From contig PTFA01000414.1 in NCBI GenBank assembly GCA_003342895.1, positions 33,178 to 97,177 on the forward strand: DNA of 64,000 bases, given 5' to 3'. The DNA is from Casuarius casuarius (lineage: Eukaryota; Chordata; Aves; Casuariiformes; Casuariidae). How positions within the stretch are numbered: the stretch's first letter is position 1; each line of letters opens with the position of its first letter. Positions 10,931 to 21,800 of the stretch are shown here, in pieces. The position numbers were made by a program, and so were the translations under genes. The notes below the pieces were generated by a model, which made no database searches, had not been told where the DNA came from, and worked only from the letters and a program-made list of their open reading frames with translations.

Positions 10931-12849
10931 TCAGACCCAGTACTGGTTGTTTTTCAAGGCAGGGTTTGAAGTCCGGCAGTACTGGAGAAGCTCGGGGTCT
11001 GGCGGCGCACCGGGCCCCGTGCCCGGGGGTGGAGTGCCCTCTCCCTTGGCCTCCAGGGCGTTCACAGTTGTTAGGGGGATGCCTTGGTTGGGGTCCGTCT
11101 TCCGGAAGGTCTCCTGGTCGAGCACGGTGCCGTTCTTGGCCTTGGCGGCCGGGGCGCCCTGGACGTGGTGCTTCCCCGTCTTGTTGCGCTTGTGCAGGTA
11201 GAAGAGCAGGGGCAAGATGAGAGCCAGCAGGAGGAAGACGAGGCAGATGGGGATGATGACGCTGAACATGTTGGCCTCGATGAAGCTGAGGAATGTGCCC
11301 CCCTCCACGGAGCTGGGGCTGGTCGTGGCGCTGTGGCCGTGCCAGGCGGTGGGGGGGACGCCCAGCTCGCTGGCGTTGGGGCTGCTCCATGCTGTGCCCT
11401 GTGGCTGGGGGCCCAGCGTGTATGGTGAGGGCACCTGGGGGGCTGTGAGCAGTGTGACGCTGTAGGCTTTGGAGGTGTTATATGGCTCAATGCTGTACAC
11501 CAGAGACGCCAGTGCCGGGGGCACGCCGGCAGCTGCCAGTTCAAAGACAAAGCTGTCGTTCTGCAGTGGTTGGCCAGCCTCCGTGGTGTCCAGCACCTCC
11601 AGACCGATCAGCCCTTGCTCCAGCTCAATCTGGCTGAAGTTGTCGATTGGGGTGGTGCGTTGCCCCGGGTCTCTCGAGATCCTCATGACACGGCTGCTAC
11701 TGGGCGCCCTGCGGATTTTAAATACTGGGACTCCCTTAGTCTGGTTGGCCAGTTCGCTCGCATCGAGGATGCTGGTGTCCATCAGGGCTGTGGTGCCCCT
11801 GGGCCACATGCTCCCTGGCTGTGCCTTGACCCAGGCCTTGACAGTCACGTTCACTACCCCAGTCCTGTTTGCTGTCTGGGATGTGGCGAGGAAGTGGAAT
11901 TCATCCTCGGGAGAGGAGAAGTTGGTGAAAATAAAAGTTACTTCCCCATGGTCCACCTGCTTCTGTGAGAACGCCCGCACTGGCTTTTGGTTGACTTGCA
12001 CTTGGCCAAACTTTGGGTCTTTGGTGATCCTGTAAAGAACGTCCTGTTGCCCGAGCTGGGCAGCTCCCAGGAGGTGATCCCGGGACACGGAGGCCTTGTT
12101 CAGGCCCTGAGGTACTTCCAGTGGCACCAGGTTCACTGGGGTTGTCACTGCAGGCAGCACCACGATTTCCAGAGAGGTCAGGGTGGGCGCGTGATGGCCG
12201 TCAGAGAGGCTCAGGACCAAGGACTCAGGGGAATGGTTCCCGGAGGCAACGAACGCCACGTGGCCTGTGTTGATGTCTGCTTGGGTGAAGTGGTCAATAG
12301 GCACCTGGTGATTGCGGGTGCTGGCCAGGTAGCCGGCGAGGGGTCTCTGGAGGAGGCGGTACTCCATCTCCTCCGGGGAACTATCTGGGTCGGCTACATC
12401 CAGGTACTCCTGGGACAGCAGTACCCAGGAGCCCGCGAGGACCTGCAGCACTTCTCGCCGCTTCACCACCTGTGGCAGCTTTTTATTGCTGCTTGTCACC
12501 GTTATATTAAAAGCTTCAGAAATGACCACCCCTTCTTGAGGAGGGCGAACAGACTGCTCTGCCCGGGGCCGGAGCCAAGCCTTAAATCGGAAGTGATCTT
12601 CGGAGGCACCGTCCCCGCGGTGGGTGTACACCAGGCGCCCCGCATCCAGATCCGACTGTAGGAAGAAGGGAAGTGCCCTCTCCACGGGCACGCCAGCCAC
12701 CGAGAGCTGCCCGTGCCCAGGGAGCCCCGTGACCAGGAACACGACGTCGTGCGTGGCCCTCTCGGGGGCTGGGACTTGGCTCAGGAGGTTGGAGGCGTCT
12801 AGCATGGAGGTGTCGATCTCTGCCCTTTGAGCCTTCGCAACCTGGAGGC
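10931..12849 (-). CDS. CSPG4: CSPG4 exon 10 (last repeats, transmembrane helix, cytoplasmic tail)
   Basis: 1919 nt (residues 1726-2364 and a TGA stop at 10933-10931). It starts GLQVAKAQRAEIDTS after a CTTCCAG acceptor and holds the last CSPG repeats (LDASNLL, ILDASELANQT, SIEPYNTSKAYSVTLL). The juxtamembrane SFIEANMFSVIIP leads into the helix at 2254-2278 (11266-11192). The tail has HKRNKTGKHHVQ, ETFRKTDPNQGIPLT, a Pro/Gly-rich stretch, and CRTSNPALKNNQYWV at the end. Human has TP where this protein has TS. Confidence 0.96.
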
Positions 12850-15800
12850 CTGGAAGAAAAGGGAGAAACCAGAGTCCTGTGAGTACAGGGAAGACCCAGG
12901 TAGGGGAATTGGCTGGAGGGTAGAGAGGATGAAAGCAGAGCCAGAAGAGAGTGTGATATAGGGGAGAGGAGAAAAGGGGAGTAGAGAACAGAAAGAACAG
13001 TTCTAAAGAAATGGAGGGGGGAGAGAGGAGAAATGGGAAGCGATTTATTAGTTTGGCAAGGCCATGGGGGAAGGAGTTGTGCAGACAGATCCAGGAAAGG
13101 GATTAAAGCAGTTTGCTGGACGTTACTTGACATAACATCAGAGTTTGTGCTTGGGGGACCCAGGGAAATTGGATGGTAGTCCCCCTTCCTGGGACAAACA
13201 AGCTCTCCTGAAGTTATCTCCTTGAGGGCAATAACCTCAGGAGAGCTTGTTTGTCCCTTGCTTCTCCTCCACCCTCAGCCTTTATGGGCCCAGCACTATA
13301 AATCTGGCTGAGTCTTTCATTTTTTTTACCTGCATTTCTCCAAAGCTGAGTTGAGCGTTGGGGGCATCTGGCCTCGAACGATATCAGCACGAGGAGGATG
13401 AAGGAATCTGAGATGGTCGTGGGAGCAACGACCCGGAAGCGAATGGCATCCTGGGCAAGCCAGAATGGTTTTGGTGGCATCTCATGCTGGTAGAAAATCA
13501 TCCCACTATCCACCTAGCAGGGAACAAAATGCAACAATCTCTGCTTAATGGCAAAATAAACCAACGTGAATAATACCACATGGGAACCGCTGAGCTCAGC
13601 GGGAGCTCTGTCCTCCATCTCATCTCGGGTCGCTGTGTATGACAGGCACTGCAGCACTGGGTGTGGGGTGGGGGGAGGGTGAAGCCCTGCCTTACATTGC
13701 AGAGCAGGCTGTAAACGCTACGACTTCTGGATGTCTCCCGTGCCCCATCTCTGGGCCAAGGCCAGAAGAGCTGGATGACCAAAGCTAGGTAAGCTGGCAA
13801 ATGCTAGCAGGTGCTAGAGGAGGCAGCAGACTGCATTAGAGCCAAGCCGTGGACCATGAACTCTTGTTCTGGCTCAAAGGAGAGAGCAACCAAGCCCTCA
13901 TTATGCAGTAAAACGGGGACTATTGCCAGCCAGCACCGCAGGGCCCGCTGTGCCCGTGCGGCTCCTGGCACGCAGAGCTGAAGCTGCCGCACAGAGCTCG
14001 CAGTGCCTCTCCCATCAGCTCTGCCAGGCCGTTTCCACCCAGCAGCTGGGGAAACCGAGGCTCAGAAGAAGGTCTGGACTTGCTCAGCATCCGCTGCAGG
14101 TCAATAGAGCGGTGCTGCCCCTGAGGGCAAACACACTGCGGCAGGGCTTGCAGGTAAGTGCAGGAGCTGGGCTGGGCAAACCTTCCACACTTTGCCAAGT
14201 AAAGGAAGGGAGAAAACCAAACCCAGCAATGCAGCTGCGCAGGCGGGGAACCATGCATGGGGATGCGACACAGCTTTCCCCAGGCGTGCAGGAATGCAAT
14301 TACGCCAAGGGCCATAAGCCCTCTGCACTGTGTGGGTGCAGAGAGACGGCATGGGATGGGAGCCAGGGCTGCGTGGAGGGTGGATCCAAGCCCTCTCCGG
14401 TGATGGTCTGCTCTAGAGGGGCTATCTGACCTGGCCACTGCTGCAGGGCTTTCTGTAGAAATATCCCCTTGCATCGTGGTCTGGTGAAGCCTGGCTATGT
14501 AGGAGATGCGGAAGTGAGGCTTTGCTCAGAGCCAGAGCGTTTCTGGCTGTAAGCATCTGGTTTGGCTCTTGCCAGGCCTGGATGCCGCTCCACATCTGCA
14601 TCAGTCTGCGCCGACCCCGCCGGCGATGGAGCGGTGCTGAGCTCTGCCCATGGATGCTCTGGCACCACGTGGGATCAAGTGGTGTGAAACCCCTGCCGCG
14701 TGGCCTGGGGACGGCGATCTGCCACCGCCGCCAGGGCTGACACCTCCTGTGGGCAACGTGCCCGCTGCAGGGGAGCCCAAGGAGGGGATTATAACTCCCT
14801 GAGCAACCCCCGCAGCTAGAGCCGAGGCTGGAGGCTGCGGTAAAGCCAGCCCCAGGAACGCAGCCTCGTAATCCCTCTTAGCATCCGTCGGCAGGGCTGG
14901 AAAAGTCATTCTGCCTCCACTGCCTCTTCTGGGGAGTGGGGAGGGAATAGCTGTGGCCATGCTGGTGCCAGCAGCTCTGCAGGGCTGGGGGGGTCTGGTG
15001 ATGGGACCCCCACACAGCCGCCCCGTGGCTTTGGGTTGGGGTGGCCCTGGGGTGCAGGGAGGAGGTGGCTCGGTGGGCGTCCCGTCCGCTCCACCCACGG
15101 CTGACGCCGACTCACCTGGGCTTGGGTGAAGTTCCTCACTTCGGCACCGCCGCGGGCAGCGCCCAGCCGGCCCAGGCGCGGGGCCTGCTCAATGCTGTAG
15201 TACAGGGAGGTGGCGCCGGCCGCCCCGCCGGCCACCGCCTGCAGGTTCTCGCTCGTGATGGGCTGCAGGGCACCTGGAAAGCACAGCGAGGCCCAGCTCA
15301 GCCGCCCGCCGCCATGCCGCCCCTCGGCCCCGATGCCGTGCCGCCCCTCAGCCCCGCCGCCATGCCGCCCCGCCGCCGCGGCACCCACCTGGGCACACGG
15401 TGAGGCTCTGCTTCTTCGCCAGGCTGACGACGGCTTCCCTCTGGGCCCGCACCACGAAGAAGTGCCCCGGGGACAGGTTCTCGCCATCGGACAAGGCGAA
15501 GGCGAAGCCGCCGTCCAGGGGCCCTGCGGAGAGCGCAGAGTTGGGCCGGGGGCTGGCGGGGGCCGCGCCGGGCGCCGCGGGGCGTCTCTGCCCGCCGGGG
15601 CCTACCTTGGTGCACGAACTGGACGAGGCCGCGGTTTATCTGCGCCTGGCTGAACTGCCGCACCTCGGCGTGGGGGGACGGCCGCAGCACCAGCCTCCCG
15701 TTGGCCGGTGGCTGCACCGAGTAGATGACGTCCTCCGGCGGCGAGTCCTCGTCCTCGGCGCTCAGGAGCCGGGGCCCGATGTCGGCCGTGGCGCCCTCCC

Positions 15801-18800
15801 GCATCTGGGGGTGCAGGGAGCGGTGAGCCCCCCCGAGCCGCACTGTCCCCAAAATGTCCCTCCTGCCGCGCGAGGCCACCCCGGCGAGCCCTCCCGCAAC
15901 AACGGGCGCGCAGCCGACCAGAGCTGCCATCCCGTGCGGAGCTGACCGGCTGGGCCCCGGGGACACCACTGCCGCCCCGGAGCCTCCCCGGCACCGGCGG
16001 AAGCGGGGTGAAATGGCTCACGGTTGATTTTTGTGGCCGTGGGGCACTGCAACGCCCGTGGAGGTGAGGCAAGGATGCCCCGGGAGCAGACCCAAGCCTC
16101 GCCAGTGCTCGGTGTCCCCCCTGTGCAGGCAGAGCCTCGGGGCGTGCGTCCGGCCGGCCGTGGCCCAGGCCCGAGACCACCACCCTGAGCACAGGAAGAT
16201 TTACTCAGCTGGCCCTGCTATGTTAGATTAGCTCTTTTCTGCTTTTTTCAGCTGGCCTATCCCAGAGCATTGCTTGAGTGGGTGTGGGTGCTGACAGTGA
16301 AATTACATCCACCGGCAGTCGCCTTGGGACTGCAGCAGAGAGGCTCAAAAACACAGCTTTAGAGACGCCGGAGGGAAGAAGTATTGCCTAAATACATGGC
16401 CGAGCCCGGCTGGGCGCTGCAGGCTGGTTGGGAGCTGAAGTCCTTGCACTGGGAGCTGCTGCCTTTGTATTTCTGCTCACCCAGGCTTTCAGGCTGCTCC
16501 CTCTCCCGAGCACCTGCAGCCAGGTGAGGAACGAGGTTAATTCAGCGCCTGTTTAAATTGCAGTCACACCCTGGACTCGGTGCCAAGGAAAACTCCCAGT
16601 GGCCAGAGCAAAGTGAGGTGATTGCAGCACTGAGGCTGTGGGAGGGTCTCTGTAGCACGCCGGGCTCTGTGCCCCCGCAGAGCACCGTGCCCTGCCGGGC
16701 TGCCATGCCGCTTCCCCGGCAGCGGGAGCAGCTTTGCCGCTGCCTGGAGCCTGCTCGGCTGTCATGGGCCTGCCTAGCTGTACGCCGTGTCCTCGCTGAA
16801 TTATTCAAGCCTTCCGCTCGGTTCCTGTTCTCGGTTACTCGGCTCATTATGTTTGCTCAGACTCTGTGTCGCCTCCCTTCTCCGTGACAGCTTGCACAGG
16901 GGCATTGAAGCAGCCGCAGGAGCGCGGTGCCTTCAGTCGGCAGAGGACCGGTCCCCAGCAGTGCCACCTCTGGGGGTGAGGCAGTGAGAGCCTCCCTTCT
17001 GATGGCGTCCCATGATCTCTTCTCCTGAGGCAACCTGAAAGGTGGGCTGGGACAAGCCTGTCTGGTGCTGATTGCTTTGTGTTTCTGGCTGGTGCACTGG
17101 GTCGCCTGAGACCCGTGAGCCGGCCGGGGTGGTCTGGTCCCGTGGGAGAGCGGAGCAGCTCGAGGCCTGCTCCCCCTCTCGCCGCAAAGGCTGGGCCAGC
17201 GGCGAGGAGGAGCTAGGAGACCTCCTCACACACCGTGTCTGGAGGTAACCGCAGGGTGCCCGCACCAGCTCCGTGACTGGTGGGATGCCCCCTGGCACAG
17301 GCCAGCTGTCAAAGCCCCTTGTGCCTTCGAGGATGGAAGAGGCCTGCTGCAAAATGCCTGGCAGGGTCTGCGTCCTGCCTGTCTGCTCCGCTGCTCTGGC
17401 TGGACTCTACGCCCATGCGAAGCTGGCGAGCACATCCGGCAGCAGCAGGCTTTGTGCAATCCATGTCCTGGACCTAGCTTGACCTTTAAACGGTGAAGTC
17501 ATCTGTTACAAGAACACAAACACATGCATGCCCTGGTGTCTCCCGGGTGCCGGTTTGTTTTAGTGTTTCTCTCGCTCCAAAGCAAGGCAGCAGCTTGCTC
17601 TGCTCCAGGGCCCCTCCTAGGGCTGACGCTCGGGACTGGGAGCGTTCGCGGCCACGCAACTGTGGTTAACCGAGCCCTAAGGGGGAGGGTGGTAATCGCA
17701 ATGGAAAGGCAGATGGACCTGTGCCTCTGTAATGGGGCTGAGTTTATTTTGGGACCTCTTTCTTTCTTCTGACCTTTTTTCTTTAGCATCATGCCTGGGA
17801 GGGAAGCACATGCTTCTTTAAGTAACTTGCTAATGGACTGGCTAAAAATAAGGCCAAGAGAGAGTTTCCTCCTCCCCTTGCCCAGGGTCTGCTTTGTGTG
17901 TCTCTCCATGCTCCGGTTTCCTCCCAGACAGCGAGAGCAAGGCCCGGAGGAGGCAGCTGGGCAGCAGCTGAGCGCCAACCAAGTGGTGAGGCCCGTCGCT
18001 ATTGGGGTGTGATGGTCCCTGGTGGCAAGCGTGGATTTTGCGCCCGGGTGAGAAGGAGGCAGAGGAAGTGTGTGTGCTGGAGTGGGGAGGAGAGGTGCTA
18101 TTGTGGAGCCCAGCAGCCAAGGGGTTGACCTCCCGTTGCCTGGAGTGCAGGGGATTTTGGGACAGCTGTGGTAGCTAAGGGAGTCACCCATAATGCACTA
18201 TAAAAGGCATTTGCTGGAAGGGAGCTGAGCATGCTGGGCTAGGGGTGCTTCTGCTCCTCTCAGAGCTGGCTGTATCCTTGCTAGCTTGAAGGTATGTGGC
18301 TGGTGGCATAAATGAGAGGCATGCAGGGAGGTGACAGACCTGTGCAGGCCCCAGGGCTGCCTGCCTGCCTCTATCCCTCCCTGGTGGTGGTGGATGGAGA
18401 CCCCTGAGCTCTACTGGGCAGCCTCAGCCTCTCTCTGCTTCTTGGGCTGCCTGGGGTTGTGCCTCTCCTTCAGCAGCCTTCCTTGTGGCCCTTCATCTCT
18501 GTGAAGGCTTGCCCTTAGCCGGGTGCCCCAGCCCTGGCAGCTATTATTTCTGCTGCCTCTAGGCTGTTGAGTGATCCAAGCAACCCTTATCCTCTTTCTG
18601 TATCTCAAACTTCTGAGCTCTACTTGCGAGAAGCCTTGTCTAAGTGCTGGGGCTTTGCTGGGAGGAAGAGGGGAGATGTCTGCAGGTCACAGAGTCTGCC
18701 AGAGAACCCAGGAGTCCTGGCTGCTTTCCCGAGCTCGGCAGAGACCTCCTGAGGCATTAGGTGGAGCAGGGGGGTCCCAGCACAGCTGAAAACCCTATTG

Positions 18801-21800
18801 CAAGCACATCTGCATGCAGGCATGTGTAGTGTGGGTGCCCTCTGAATGCAGTGAAGCCCATGTCCTTCCTTTGGGCACCTCCTCCGGAGCCCAGCCAAGG
18901 CAAGCAGGCTCCTAGGCATCTTCCAAATACCACTGCAACAGCCTGACTCTCCCTGACGGGAAGAGCCACTTCCCTGCTGCTAGCCCCGTGATATCCAGGG
19001 ATGCTGCGATGATAGCTTTGAAAGTGGAGGAGAATGATCCAGCTGGACTGTTCTTCTGCATACTTTCTAACCATGCTTTGCCATAATTTTGCATCAGCTC
19101 CCATGAATGGGGAAGGAGGTGTCTGAAATAGTGAGGGAAAGCTTAAGGACAGACTTTGTAGCTCCTGAAGGTGGGACTTCAAGCAGCAGGTGAGACTGAT
19201 TTGCTTCTGCCTCGGCTGATTCCCATCTCAGTGATCTAAGGCAACGCAGAGCTGCTGCGGAGGGGACAGAGAGCCTGGGCACAGCCAGAGGAAGGCAGGG
19301 TGAAGGCTGCTTAACCCGTTAGGTATTTCCAATCTCTCTGCAAACTCGCAAGATGATGATAGTGCTCTCTGTAATGATTTTGGGAAGGGGGGGGAAGGAC
19401 AGTGCTCCTGTGGGCTGTGCGGCTGGAGAGCTGTGCTAAGGGGGCCCTCGGGTCTGCTCTGGTGTGGTGGTGGTTTAATTCCTGACCGGGCCGATGGACG
19501 GGGCGATAGCGCTCGGCAGGCCGCGGGGCAGGCTGATGGCGGCAGGCGCCGGATGAGGGTGCGCGGGGATGCTCCCATCTTGTGGACGACTTCAGCATCG
19601 CCAGCGAGAGGGAGACGAGGGACGCAGGCGCGGCCCTGGCTTTTCCGCCTCGAGTGAGGCCTGGATCTGTGGGAAAGGTCCCGGGGAAACCGCACCAGCC
19701 GCAGCGCCACGGCCGTAACGACCCTGCGGGCAGCCCAGAGCTCGCCGGGTTTCTGCCCCGGTGGCCCTGCCCTGCGGTGTCCCACATTACCTGCAGCCCG
19801 GCGTTGACGCGCAGCTGGGGGCCCCGGCTGCGGTGGGGCAGGATGGTGATGAAGACGGTCCGGGGCTGGCTGTGCCGGTCGATGGCGGTGGCGTTGGCCA
19901 GGAGGGTGAAGCTGTCGGCCAGAGCCTGGGGGCCGTCCTGCTGGTACTGGATCTGCCCGTTCTCCACCTGCAGGCAGGGGCAGCGTGAGGAGCCCCATGG
20001 GGAGGGAGAGCCCAGGGAGGGGGCAGCGAGGGAGCCAGTATCCGATGCTCACTCCAGGCAGCCCATGAGGGACAGGTCCGCTGCAAAGCTGGGGAGAGGA
20101 GTCCCTCACCCCAAAGGGGAAGCCTGGACCCCATCGTGGGTGCTCTGCCCGCTGCCTGCCTCCCTCCCCACCCTGCATCCCAGGCCAGCTCTGATGTGAT
20201 GCGGAAGGACCAACTCCGCTCTGGCTCCTCCAGAGCTGTCTAAGCACACCTCAGCTGTGCCCTGCCACACGNGGATCCGAACCAGTCCTGTGCTAGGTGT
20301 GTGCCCTGTCCGCAGTGCAACCCCGCGGTGCCGACCCCCCCGTACCTCGCTCCAGGTGAAGGCGTGCAGCCCATGCTCCCGGGGCCGCTTGCGGTTCTGC
20401 AGGGTGCCGAACCTGGGGGGCTCCAGCACCCTGAACTCCACGCTGAGAGCTGCAAAGTAGGCGCTGGGGATGTTGAGGATGTCGGTGGAGAGCGTGGCGG
20501 AGCTGCCCCTCGGCACTGTGATGTTGCGGATGTCCAGGGGGACCGCGACGGGGAGCACAGCCAGGCTCACCCCAATCCCCTCCAGTGGGTCCGCCCCCCT
20601 GGCCGTGATGTCCACGACAAACCGGTCACGCTGCTCCTCTGGCTTGGAGTGCAGGTAGAGCACTTTGCCGCTGTTGATGTCCTCCTGGGTGAAGGACTGG
20701 ATGGGATCCAAGCTGGGCGGTTCATTTGAGTCTTGGCCGTGCTGAACCATCACCAGGAAGCCTGAGACCGGGGGGCTGCTTACCAGGTAGATGATGTCCT
20801 GGGGAGGGATCTCTTCATGGGCAACCTGTGTGTGCAAGGAGACGTGGGGTGAGCAAGGAGGCTGGGCACCTCCCCAGCCATGGAGGTGACCATAAATACG
20901 CCATTCAAACCTCTCCTGTAACAGCTGTACATGAAAGCAGTCCTTGTTTGCCGTGACACTGGGACATACACCTCATAATGGCCACATGGGTCCCTTGGGA
21001 GCTGAAACAGCTTCTGCTCAGCTGCTCTGGCTGTTCCTAGAGCAAAATTAGACCAGGCCCACCCCAGACTTATTCCAGTGATAGTTAGAAATTTCCTGGA
21101 AATTGAAACACTGAGCAGCCTCAGGGGACCACGGCCATGGGGTGTCTGCACTGCCTTTAGCGTGCTTTTGCTCTGCACCAATGTAGGGACTGTTATGTGC
21201 AGAGACGTTCACTGTTGAAGTCATGACTTCACCTTAATAGTAAATAATAAATAATAAATAGTCCTACAAAGATGGGCTAAAGAAGAGCTACAGAGCTACT
21301 TCTGCCAGTCTTGTCCCTCTTGTACAAAGGAGCGATCCAAACAGGTACCATGAGGGGGACACACAGGCTGCATCAAAGACACGTCCCCTAGTACTGAGTG
21401 TGGACTGAATTTGGGAACGCCTGCTCCAGTACACAGAGCTTCTCTCTAACCCTTTCAAGGTGCTTTGTGCAAGGCAGTGCTCTGTTCTGGGTGACCTGCT
21501 TGCTTTGATGGGTTTCCACCCCATCGGCAGGAATAATTCTCTGCAGGGGTTCGTGCATCTTTGAACCTTTTCCATTTTAGCATTCAAGGAAGGTTTCCCA
21601 GGGTCTTTGTGCAGGATGCAGCTTTCCCTTGCTCTGTAACCAGGAAGGAGATCCAGGCTTGGGGAATTATTAGAGAAGGGGATACTCACTGATAAATGTT
21701 CTTCCTTGATCTCAGCTGCTTCCCCTTGGAAGACACGTATCTCCTTGAGGTTCACAATGTGCAGGGGGCTGGGATGGGTGTCCAAGAACACAGTAATGGC

